In this document: positions 50,884 to 58,650 of the stretch, piece after piece
Layout: each line of letters opens with the position of its first letter
How positions within the stretch are numbered: position 1 is the stretch's first letter
Source: Flavimobilis rhizosphaerae
Lineage (GTDB): Bacteria; Actinomycetota; Actinomycetes; Actinomycetales; Cellulomonadaceae
Direction: 5' to 3'
Length of the DNA: 64,000 bases
Assembly (NCBI RefSeq): GCF_014852685.1
Contig: NZ_JACZDF010000005.1
Span: forward strand, 142,275 to 206,274
Notes under the pieces: generated by a model
The model's database searches: none
What the model saw: only the letters and a program-made list of their open reading frames with translations
What the model was told of the DNA's origin: nothing
Program-made: the position numbers and the translations under genes

Positions 50884-53724
50884 ATGAGCAGCCCGGAGGA
50901 CCACGCGCCCGCCGACCTCTCGCCGGCCGAGCGGTACGCGCTCGCCCGCGTACGCGCGGCCGACGAGGCCTCGGCGTTCGGACGCTTCCGCGCGCACCTC
51001 GGGTTCGAGCCCGACGACTTCCAGGTCGAGGCGTGCCGCGCGCTCGAGGACGGGCAGGGAGTGCTCGTGGCCGCCCCCACGGGCGCCGGCAAGACCGTCG
51101 TCGGCGAGTTCGCCGTGCACCTCGCGCTCGAGCAGGGCCGCAAGGCGTTCTACACGACGCCCATCAAGGCACTGTCGAACCAGAAGTACACCGACCTGAC
51201 GCGACGTCACGGCGCGGAGCGCGTCGGCCTGCTCACGGGCGACGTCTCGATCAACGGTGACGCGGACGTCGTCGTCATGACGACCGAGGTCCTGCGGAAC
51301 ATGCTGTACGCGGGGTCGCCCGCGCTCGACCGCCTCGGACACGTCGTCATGGACGAGGTCCACTACCTCGCGGACCGGTTCCGCGGGCCAGTCTGGGAGG
51401 AGGTCATCATCCACCTGCCGCAAGACGTCCAGGTGACGTCCTTGTCCGCGACGGTGTCGAACGCGGAGGAGTTCGGGGACTGGCTCGGCACGGTCCGCGG
51501 CGAGACCGCCGTCGTCGTCTCGGAGCGGCGGCCCGTGCCGCTGTTGCAGCACGTCATGCTCCGCGGACGTCCGTCGGACGACGAGCCACGGCGCGGACGC
51601 CGTGCCGAGATCCTCGACCTCTACGCGGGCCACGTCGACCCGACCGACCCGGGCGTCAACCCACCGATCAACCCGGATCTTGCGCAGGCCGTCCGGCGGC
51701 TCGACCCGGGGCCTGGTCCTCGGCGCGGCCGCGGTCGGCCGGAGCCGCGCCGCCGCGGACCGCACGGCGGACGTCAGGTGTCGCGCGCGGCGGCGGTCGA
51801 CACGCTTGATGCCGCCGGCCTCCTGCCCGCGATCCACTTCATCTTCTCGCGCGCGGGCTGCGAGGCGGCGCTTGCACAGTGCCTCGGTCTCGGCATCTCG
51901 CTGACGTCCCGCGAGGAGGAGGTGCGCATCCGGCATCTCGCGCACGAGCGGTGCGCGGACCTGCCGGCCGAGGACCTCGGCGTCCTCGGGTACGCGTCGT
52001 GGATCGAGGGGCTTGCGCGCGGCCTCGCGACGCACCACGCGGGGATGCTGCCGCAGTTCAAGCAGACCGTCGAGGAGCTCTTCGCGGCCGGGCTGCTCAA
52101 GGTGGTCTTCGCGACGGAGACGCTCGCGCTCGGCATCAACATGCCGGCGCGCACCGTCGTCCTCGAGAAGCTCGTCAAGTGGGACGGGCGCGGGCACGCG
52201 GACCTCACGCCGGGGGAGTACACGCAGCTCACGGGGCGTGCCGGGCGGCGCGGGATCGACGTCGAGGGGCACGCCGTCGTGCTCGACCACCCGGGGCTCG
52301 ACCCGGTCGTGCTCGCGGGCCTCGCGTCACGGCGCACGTACCCGCTGCGCTCAAGCTTCCGCCCGACGTACAACATGGCGGTCAACCTCGTCGGCACGGT
52401 CGGCCGTGCGCGCACGCGCGAGGTCCTCGAGACGAGCTTCGCGCAGTTCCAGGCGGACCGCGGCGCGGTCGGCCTGGCGACGCAGGCGCGCCAGCAGTCC
52501 GAGGCGCTCGACGGCTACGCGGCCGCCATGGCCTGCGACCTCGGCGACTTTGCCGAGTACGCGCGGCTCCGGCAGCGTGTCGCGCAGCGCGAGGGCGACC
52601 TCCGCAAGGCTGACGCCGGCGCCCGACGGCGGGCGGTGCTCGAGTCGCTCGGCGCGCTGCGCCGCGGGGACGTCGTCGCGGTCGGCGAGGGTCGGCGCGC
52701 TGCCCATGCGGTCGTCCTCGCGGGGCCCAGCCCCGAACGGTTCGGCCCCGGCCAGCCCGTCGTCCTCTCGGAGCAGGGCAAGGTGCGCCGGATCGATCCG
52801 GCGGACCTCCTCGGTCCCGTCGAGGTCGTCGCCGAGGTGCGGGTGCCGCGTGCGTTCGACGAGCGTCGGCCCGGCGACCGCCGTGACCTCGCGTCGTCGC
52901 TCAGGGCGGCGGTCGCGGGTCTCGACGCGACGCCGTCGCGGCGGTCGAAGGCCAGGTCCGCTGCGGCCGACGACGCCGAGCTTGAGGCGCTGCGCCGCAC
53001 GCTGCGCGCGCACCCGTGCCACCGCTGCCCCGACCGCGAGCAGCATGCGCGCTGGGCGGAGCGCCACGCGCGGCTCACGAAGGACCACGCGGCGCTCGTG
53101 CGCCGCATTGCCGGCCGCACGGGCACAATCGCCCGGCAGTTCGACCGGGTGTGCGAGCTTCTCGTCGACCTCGGCTATCTGGCTCCTGCCGGTGACGGCA
53201 CTCCCGAGCTGCGGGTGACGTCGCACGGCCGGGCCCTCACGCGCATCTATGCGGAGAACGACCTGCTCGTCGCGGAGTGTCTGCGGCACGGAGCGTGGGC
53301 GGACCTCGACGCGCCGGCGCTCGCCGCGGTCGTCACGGCGGTCGTCCACGAGCCTCGTGGTGAGGAGGTCGAGGAGCCGCGCGTGCCGGGAGGGCCCGAC
53401 GGGCGTCTCGCGCTCGCGCTCGACGCGACGGTCCGCGCGTGGTCGCGGCTCGAGGACCTCGAGACGGCGCACCGGCTCGACGCGACCCCGCCCCCGTCGT
53501 TCCAGCTCGTCGAGGCCGTCCACCGCTGGGCTGCGGGCCGCAGCCTCGAGCACGTGCTGCGCGGCACGGAGCTTGCCGCCGGCGACTTCGTGCGCATCTG
53601 CAAGCAGATCGTCGACGTCCTCGACCAGTTGACGATCGCCGCACCCGACGCGCGCACGCAGAAGGCCGCCCGGCAGGCGGTCGACGCGGTGCGTCGAGGT
53701 GTTGTCGCTCACGCAGGGGTCTGA
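50884..53724 (+). CDS. helY: HelY-like Ski2/Mtr4-type DEAD/DEAH helicase
   Basis: 946 aa. RecA-like domain 1: Walker A APTGAGKTVVGEFA, YTTPIKALSNQK, TTEVLRNM, DEVH box MDEVHYLAD, SATVSNAEEFGDWL. Domain 2: THHAGMLPQFKQTVEELFA, ATETLALGINMPARTVV, TGRAGRRGID. The rest is an Mtr4-like helical and arch region with CHRCPDREQHARW, and a C-terminal DSHCT-type domain (RSLEHVLRGTELAAGDFVRI, CKQIVDVLDQL). A Gly/Arg-rich basic insert lies near residues 275-300. RNA substrates are expected by family. Position after tatC is conserved in Actinobacteria. Confidence 0.92.
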   Translation: MSSPEDHAPADLSPAERYALARVRAADEASAFGRFRAHLGFEPDDFQVEACRALEDGQGVLVAAPTGAGKTVVGEFAVHLALEQGRKAFYTTPIKALSNQKYTDLTRRHGAERVGLLTGDVSINGDADVVVMTTEVLRNMLYAGSPALDRLGHVVMDEVHYLADRFRGPVWEEVIIHLPQDVQVTSLSATVSNAEEFGDWLGTVRGETAVVVSERRPVPLLQHVMLRGRPSDDEPRRGRRAEILDLYAGHVDPTDPGVNPPINPDLAQAVRRLDPGPGPRRGRGRPEPRRRGPHGGRQVSRAAAVDTLDAAGLLPAIHFIFSRAGCEAALAQCLGLGISLTSREEEVRIRHLAHERCADLPAEDLGVLGYASWIEGLARGLATHHAGMLPQFKQTVEELFAAGLLKVVFATETLALGINMPARTVVLEKLVKWDGRGHADLTPGEYTQLTGRAGRRGIDVEGHAVVLDHPGLDPVVLAGLASRRTYPLRSSFRPTYNMAVNLVGTVGRARTREVLETSFAQFQADRGAVGLATQARQQSEALDGYAAAMACDLGDFAEYARLRQRVAQREGDLRKADAGARRRAVLESLGALRRGDVVAVGEGRRAAHAVVLAGPSPERFGPGQPVVLSEQGKVRRIDPADLLGPVEVVAEVRVPRAFDERRPGDRRDLASSLRAAVAGLDATPSRRSKARSAAADDAELEALRRTLRAHPCHRCPDREQHARWAERHARLTKDHAALVRRIAGRTGTIARQFDRVCELLVDLGYLAPAGDGTPELRVTSHGRALTRIYAENDLLVAECLRHGAWADLDAPALAAVVTAVVHEPRGEEVEEPRVPGGPDGRLALALDATVRAWSRLEDLETAHRLDATPPPSFQLVEAVHRWAAGRSLEHVLRGTELAAGDFVRICKQIVDVLDQLTIAAPDARTQKAARQAVDAVRRGVVAHAGV

Positions 53725-53762
53725 GCGGCCTCGTCGGTGCGGGTGAGACGGTCGACGTGGCA

Positions 53763-53768
53763 TATCGT
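53763..53768 (+). promoter_or_regulatory. Leaderless-type -10 box of the amidohydrolase gene
   Basis: TATCGT, 6 bases before GTG 53775. Confidence 0.45.
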
Positions 53769-53774
53769 CAGGTC

Positions 53775-55391
53775 GTGAGCTCGATCCTCTTCCGCAACGG
53801 CGTCGTGCACTCGCCCGCCGATCCTTTCGCCGAGGCGGTGCTCGTCGAGGACGGTGTCGTCGCCTGGCTCGGCGCCGAGGACACGGCCGACGGCTTCGCG
53901 AAGCGTGCCGACCGTGTCGTCGATCTCGACGGTGCGCTCGTTGCCCCGGGCTTCGTCGACTCGCACGTGCACCTGCTGCGCACGGGCGAGGTGCTCGACG
54001 GCCTCGACGTGGGGGCGGCGCGCTCCGCGAGCGATCTCGCACGGATCGCGCGCGAGCGCGCGACGTCCTCCGAGGGGCCCGTCGTGGGTCACGGCTGGGA
54101 CGAGTCCAGGTGGGAGGAGGTGCATGCGCCCTCCCGTGCCGCGCTCGACGACGCGGTGGGGGAGCGCGAGGCGGCCTTCGTTCGCACCGACCAGCACTCG
54201 AGCCTCGTCTCGACGTCGCTCGCCGCACGCCTGGGACTCGCCGACCTCGGCGGGTGGAGCCACGACGGACCGGTGACGGGAGCGGCCCACGCCGCCGTCG
54301 CCGCGTACCTCGCGGAGCATGCGGCGCGTCGGCACGCCGAGCTCACCGATCTTGCGCTGCGCACCGCGGCGGAACGCGGCATCGTTGCGGTCCACGAGAT
54401 GTCGCTGCCGGGCATGGACTCCCGGGCCGGCCTCGCCGACCTGCTCGCGCGCACGGCCGACGCGTCGTCGGGGCTGCCGCTCGTCGTCGGGTACCGCGGC
54501 GAGCTGTGCGAGACGACGACCGACGTCCAGCAACTGCTCGACGACATCCCCGGACTTACGGGCGTCGGCGGCGACCTCGCGGTCGACGGCTCGCTCGGCT
54601 CGCGCACGGCCGCGCTCGCCGCACCGTACGCGGACGACCCCCAGGGTGGGGCGGGTTCGCTCCACATCTCGGCAGAGCAGATCACGATGCACGTCCTCGC
54701 AGCGACCCGCGCGGGCGTCCAGGCAGGTTTCCACGCGATCGGCGACCGCGCGCTTCAGGAGGTGCTGCTCGGGCTCGAGACCGCCGCTGACCTCGAGGGG
54801 CTCGCGGCGGTGCGAGCCCGCGGCCACCGGGTCGAGCACGCGCTGCTCGTCGGTGCTCCGGCTCTCGCCGCGCTCGTCCTGCTCGGCCTGCGGCTGTCGG
54901 TCCAGCCGGCGTTCGACACGCGCTGGGGCGGCCCATCGGGCATGTATGCGTCGCGCCTCGGAGCGACGCGTGCCACCGACACGACGCCGCTCGCCGACCT
55001 CGCGGGCGCGGGCGTCCCCCTCGCGCTCGGGTCCGACACCCCCGTGACACCGTTCGACCCGTGGGCGGCCGTCGCCGGGGCGCTCCTGCTCCACTCTGCC
55101 GACCAGCGCATCTCGGCGCGCGCCGCGTTCCGCGCGCACACGCGCGGCGGCTGGCGCCTCGCGAACCTCGACCACACGGGTGCCGGTGAGATCCGTCTCG
55201 GTGCTCCCGCGCACCTTGCGGTGTGGCGCTCCGCGCACCTCGCGGTCCAGGGTCCGCAGACGCCGGGGACGTCGTGGAGCACGGACGCGCGCGCGGGCAC
55301 GCCGCTCCTGCCTGCGCTGGGCCCCGACGAGCCCGCTCCCACCTGCCACATGACGCTGCGTGACGGCGTCGTCCTCCACGAACGATGGTGA
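53775..55391 (+). CDS. Amidohydrolase family protein (YtcJ-like)
   Basis: 538 aa metal-dependent hydrolase. N-terminal beta-sandwich ILFRNGVVHSPA, metal-binding LVAPGFVDSHVHLLRTGEVL, central TIM barrel with HAIGDRALQEVLLG and HRVEHALLVGAPALAAL, GSDTPVTPFDPWAAV, and a C-terminal sheet APAHLAVWR. Substrate unknown. GTG 53775 is chosen for the TATCGT box 6 bases upstream and because the frame before it overlaps the helicase. Overlaps lnt by 7 bases. Confidence 0.85.
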   Translation: MSSILFRNGVVHSPADPFAEAVLVEDGVVAWLGAEDTADGFAKRADRVVDLDGALVAPGFVDSHVHLLRTGEVLDGLDVGAARSASDLARIARERATSSEGPVVGHGWDESRWEEVHAPSRAALDDAVGEREAAFVRTDQHSSLVSTSLAARLGLADLGGWSHDGPVTGAAHAAVAAYLAEHAARRHAELTDLALRTAAERGIVAVHEMSLPGMDSRAGLADLLARTADASSGLPLVVGYRGELCETTTDVQQLLDDIPGLTGVGGDLAVDGSLGSRTAALAAPYADDPQGGAGSLHISAEQITMHVLAATRAGVQAGFHAIGDRALQEVLLGLETAADLEGLAAVRARGHRVEHALLVGAPALAALVLLGLRLSVQPAFDTRWGGPSGMYASRLGATRATDTTPLADLAGAGVPLALGSDTPVTPFDPWAAVAGALLLHSADQRISARAAFRAHTRGGWRLANLDHTGAGEIRLGAPAHLAVWRSAHLAVQGPQTPGTSWSTDARAGTPLLPALGPDEPAPTCHMTLRDGVVLHERW

Positions 55392-57004
55392 CGGCACGTA
55401 CGGGCCGGCGACCTGCTCCAGCGCCCACCGCGCCGGAGCCGACCGACGCCCGCAGGGTCCCAGGCTTCCTCGTCGCGTCACTCGCAGCCCTCGGCGGCTG
55501 GGTGACGAACCTCGGTTTCCCCGACACGGACGTGTGGTGGCTCGCGATCCTCGGCGTGGCGCTCCTCGCGGTGACGTTTCACGCCACCGGCACCGACGGC
55601 CGGAACGCGTGGCGCTCGGCGGGGCTCGGGTTCGTGTGGGGGATGGCGTTCTTCCTGCCGCACATCGTCTGGGCCGACGTCTCCGTCGGTGCGCTGCCCT
55701 GGGCCGCGCTGTCCGTCGCCCAGGCCGGCATGGTGGCCCTCGCCGGTGCCGCATTCGCGTGGGCGCGCCGTGCCCCGTGGCTCGCCCGCCGTGAGTGGCT
55801 CCAGCCCGCGGTGCTCGCGGTCGTGTGGACCGCAGTCGAGCTGCTGCGCTCGCACTACCCGTTCGGTGGCTTCCCGTGGGGTCGCATCGCGTTCTCGCAG
55901 GCAGGTTCCCCGTTGGGCCGGCTCGCCTGGCTCGGGGGCGCGCCCCTCGTGTCCGCCGCGACCGTGTTCGTCGCCGGGCTCCTCGCGTTCGGCGTCGTCC
56001 GGCTCGTCCAGCTCCGCCTCACCGGGCCTGCAGGCGCGGTCATCGTCGCGGCTGCCGTGGCCGCGTCGGGCATGTTCGTGCCGGTGGCGACACGGGCCGA
56101 GACTGGCACGCTCCGTGTCGGAGCGGTGCAGGGCAACGTCGCGGAGCCCGGGTCGGGGTCGTTCGGGCACCAGCTCGAGGTGACGGGCAACCACGTCGAC
56201 GGCACGCACGCCGTCGCCGAGCGCGCGGGAGAGGGCGGTCTCGACCTCGTCGTCTGGCCCGAGAACGCGTCCGACGTCGACCCGCGCGCGAATACGCAAG
56301 GCCACGCGCTCATCGAGCAGGCCGTCGAGGCAGCCGGGGTCCCCCTGCTCTTCGGGACGCAGGAGTACGTCGAGGGTGGCCGCTATAACCAGGCCGTGCT
56401 GTGGACGCCCGACGCGGGCATCACGCAGGTCTACGCCAAGCAGGTCCCGGCGGCGTTCGCCGAGTACATCCCGTGGCGCGGGCTCTTCGAGAAGCTCTCC
56501 GACAAGGTCGCTCTCGTGCAGACCGACATGCTCCCCGGAACCGAGGTCGGGGCGGTCCCTGTGCCGGTCGAGCGGCTGGGACGCGACGTCGTCGTCGCAC
56601 CCATCATCTGCTTCGAGGTCGCGTACGACCGGATCGCCCGCAGCGCGGTCCAGGCCGGGGCGGAGCTCCTCCTCGTCCCGACGAACAACTCGAACTTCGG
56701 CTACACCGCGGAGTCGACCCAGCAGCTCGCCATGACGCGGCTCCGCGCGATCGAGACGGGGCGCGCCGCGATCCAGATCTCGACGGTCGGCGTGAGCGGC
56801 GTCGTCGACCCTGCCGGCCGTGTGCTCGAGCGCACCGGGCTCTTCACGGCCGAGCAGCTGCTCGCCGAGGTCCCCCTGAGGACGTCGTCGACCCCGGCGG
56901 TCGTCCTCGGCGGCTGGATCGAGCTTGCCGTCGCTCTCGGAGCGTCTCTGCTCGTCGGAGTCGGTATCGTCTCCGGTGCCCGTTCCCGTTCACGAAGGAA
57001 GTGA
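55385..57004 (+). CDS. lnt: Apolipoprotein N-acyltransferase
   Basis: 539 aa. About seven transmembrane helices, then a nitrilase-like extracytoplasmic domain with the Glu-Lys-Cys triad: Glu of VWPENASDVD, Lys of VYAKQVPAAF, Cys of PIICFEVAYD. PTNNSNFGYTAESTQQLAMT and a final membrane helix follow. Transfers the third acyl chain to lipoproteins. Followed after 2 bases by the polyprenol-mannose synthase gene, as in mycobacteria where Lnt and Ppm1 activities are linked or fused. Confidence 0.92.
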   Translation: MVTARTGRRPAPAPTAPEPTDARRVPGFLVASLAALGGWVTNLGFPDTDVWWLAILGVALLAVTFHATGTDGRNAWRSAGLGFVWGMAFFLPHIVWADVSVGALPWAALSVAQAGMVALAGAAFAWARRAPWLARREWLQPAVLAVVWTAVELLRSHYPFGGFPWGRIAFSQAGSPLGRLAWLGGAPLVSAATVFVAGLLAFGVVRLVQLRLTGPAGAVIVAAAVAASGMFVPVATRAETGTLRVGAVQGNVAEPGSGSFGHQLEVTGNHVDGTHAVAERAGEGGLDLVVWPENASDVDPRANTQGHALIEQAVEAAGVPLLFGTQEYVEGGRYNQAVLWTPDAGITQVYAKQVPAAFAEYIPWRGLFEKLSDKVALVQTDMLPGTEVGAVPVPVERLGRDVVVAPIICFEVAYDRIARSAVQAGAELLLVPTNNSNFGYTAESTQQLAMTRLRAIETGRAAIQISTVGVSGVVDPAGRVLERTGLFTAEQLLAEVPLRTSSTPAVVLGGWIELAVALGASLLVGVGIVSGARSRSRRK

Positions 57005-57006
57005 CG

Positions 57007-57807
57007 ATGTCCGCCACCGACGGCGCACGACCTGGGGACGCTCCGCGTACCCTCGTCGTCGTCCCCACCTACAACGAGTCGCTCACGCTCCCGGGAACGG
57101 TCGGGAGGTTGCGTGCCGCGGCACCATGGGTCGACGTCCTCGTCGTCGACGACGGCAGTCCCGACGGCACCGGTCGCCTCGCGGAGGAGATGGGGGAGGT
57201 CGACCCAGCCATTCACGTTCTCCACCGCGAGGGCAAGCAGGGGCTTGGCACCGCGTACGTCGCCGGCTTCGGCTGGGCGCTCGAGCGCGGCTACGAGATC
57301 ATCTGCGAGATGGACGCCGACGGCTCGCACCGTCCCGAGCAGATGCCCGACCTCCTCGCGCGGATCTCCGCGGACCCGCGGGTGGACCTCGTCATCGGGT
57401 CGCGCTGGGTGCCCGGGGGAGAGGTCGAGAACTGGCCGAAGCACCGCGAGGTGCTCTCGCGGGGTGCGAACCTCTACACGCGCGTCATGCTCGGCATGCC
57501 GGTGGGCGACGCGACCGCTGGGTTCCGGGCGTTCCGCGCGGAGATGCTCGAGCGGCTCGACCTGCCGTCCGTGTCCTCGCAGGGCTACTGCTTCCAGGTC
57601 GACATGACCCGTCGCGTCGTCGAGGCAGGCGGCAAGGTGGCCGAGGTGCCGATCACGTTCGTCGAGCGTGAGGCCGGTGTCTCGAAGATGAGCCGGAACA
57701 TCATCGTCGAGGCCCTCGGCAAGGTGACCGTGTGGGGCGTGCAGAAGCGTGCACGTCAGGTGCGCGGGCTCTTCCCCGGTGGCTCGAAGGGCGCGTCCGC
57801 GCGCTGA
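57007..57807 (+). CDS. ppm1: Polyprenol monophosphomannose synthase (GT2)
   Basis: 266 aa. GT2 fold: VVVPTYNESLTLPGTVGRLR, VLVVDDGSPDGTGRLAEEMG, GLGTAYVAGFGWAL, EMDADGSHRPEQMPDLL with the DxD-type DAD, VIGSRWVPGGEVENWP. Transfers mannose from GDP-mannose to polyprenyl phosphate, supplying extracytoplasmic mannosyltransferases (lipomannan, glycoproteins). ATG 57007 follows GGAAG. Ends before a bidirectional terminator. Confidence 0.92.
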   Translation: MSATDGARPGDAPRTLVVVPTYNESLTLPGTVGRLRAAAPWVDVLVVDDGSPDGTGRLAEEMGEVDPAIHVLHREGKQGLGTAYVAGFGWALERGYEIICEMDADGSHRPEQMPDLLARISADPRVDLVIGSRWVPGGEVENWPKHREVLSRGANLYTRVMLGMPVGDATAGFRAFRAEMLERLDLPSVSSQGYCFQVDMTRRVVEAGGKVAEVPITFVEREAGVSKMSRNIIVEALGKVTVWGVQKRARQVRGLFPGGSKGASAR

Positions 57808-57816
57808 CCGACATGC

Positions 57817-57854
57817 CGAAGGGGCCCCGACCAGGTGCGGTCGGGGCCCCTTCG
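57817..57854. terminator. Bidirectional terminator between ppm1 and rbpA
   Basis: 16-bp perfect stem CGAAGGGGCCCCGACC (57817-57832) with its complement (57839-57854) and a 6-base loop between convergent genes. Confidence 0.78.
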
Positions 57855-57898
57855 ACGTTCTCCGTGCGGCGCTCGTGACGCCGTCGGAGGGGGTGCGC

Positions 57899-58243
57899 TC
57901 AGGCGGAGCGGCGGAGCTTTCCGGCGCGCAGGAGACCGAGACGCTCGTCGAGCAGCTCCTCGAGCTCGGAGATCGTGCGCCGCTCGAGCAGCATGTCCCA
58001 GTGCGTACGCACGGGCTTGGTCGCCTTGGGCTCAGGCTTGTCCGCGTCCCGCAGGAGCGCGGTCTCGCCGCAACGGCACTCCCACTCGACCGGCACGTCG
58101 GCCTCGGTCGAGAACGGGAGGATGATCGTGTGACCGTTGGGGCAGTCGTAGTGCGCCTGGAAACGCGGGGCAAAATCGACGCCCTCGTCGTTCTCCATGC
58201 TCTTCGCGCCGATGCTCATTCCACGCAACGACCGGTCGGCCAT
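57899..58243 (-). CDS. rbpA: RNA polymerase-binding protein RbpA
   Basis: 114 aa. N-terminal MADRSLRGMSIGAKSM, core domain with CPNGHTI..CRCGETALL (Cys pairs, zinc-type form), basic linker KPEPKATKPVRTHWDMLLER and sigma-interaction domain TISELEELLDERLGLLRAGK. Binds RNA polymerase and principal sigma factors, stabilises open complexes, and affects rifampicin tolerance. ATG 58243 has GGAGG 5 bases upstream. An ECF (SigR/SigH-like) promoter lies 47-74 bases upstream. Confidence 0.93.
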   Translation of the reverse strand: MADRSLRGMSIGAKSMENDEGVDFAPRFQAHYDCPNGHTIILPFSTEADVPVEWECRCGETALLRDADKPEPKATKPVRTHWDMLLERRTISELEELLDERLGLLRAGKLRRSA

Positions 58244-58289
58244 CTCGTCCTCCAAAGGGCTGTTGTGCAGCAGGGGTGTCCAGTCGGGT

Positions 58290-58317
58290 CAACGCCACGG
58301 CCGCTGCAGACGTTCCC
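58290..58317 (-). promoter_or_regulatory. SigR/SigH-type ECF promoter of rbpA
   Basis: Minus-strand -35 GGGAAC (58312-58317), 17-bp spacer, -10 CGTTG (58290-58294). Matches the GGGAAC-N17-CGTT pattern of actinobacterial oxidative-stress sigma factors; rbpA is a known SigR target in Streptomyces. Confidence 0.65.
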
Positions 58318-58650
58318 GGTGGCCGTGAAGGTCCCGTGAAACGCTGAGCGGGGTCGTGATGTCGGCCGTCGCCGGTGTCGCTCCGGCTCGTCGGACGGGC
58401 TGGGCCGCCGCACGGGGCGGCGGTGCTAAGGGCGGGTCCGCCGAGGGCGGACCCGGCCAGGCGGGCGCACGGGACCTTTCGTCCTGTCTCACGAATTGTG
58501 CCGTGGAAAACCTCGCCGGACCAGAGGAGACTCTATCCCGGATCGCCACGCCGCCGGGGGAGGCCCCGGGTGACGATGCTCACCCGGGAAGCCCTTCGCA
58601 CCCCCGTGACGTGTGAGGATGGCCCGACGAGCTCGACGAGGGGACGGACG
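58318..58650. other. Intergenic region upstream of the uvrA paralogue
   Basis: About 330 bases with no convincing gene. It contains a 10-bp hairpin CGGGTCCGCC-GAG-GGCGGACCCG (58433-58455) next to a GCCGCC/GGCGGC-rich stem, and a less GC-rich patch (58477-58510). It probably holds the uvrA-like promoter; no clear -10 is assigned. Confidence 0.35.
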
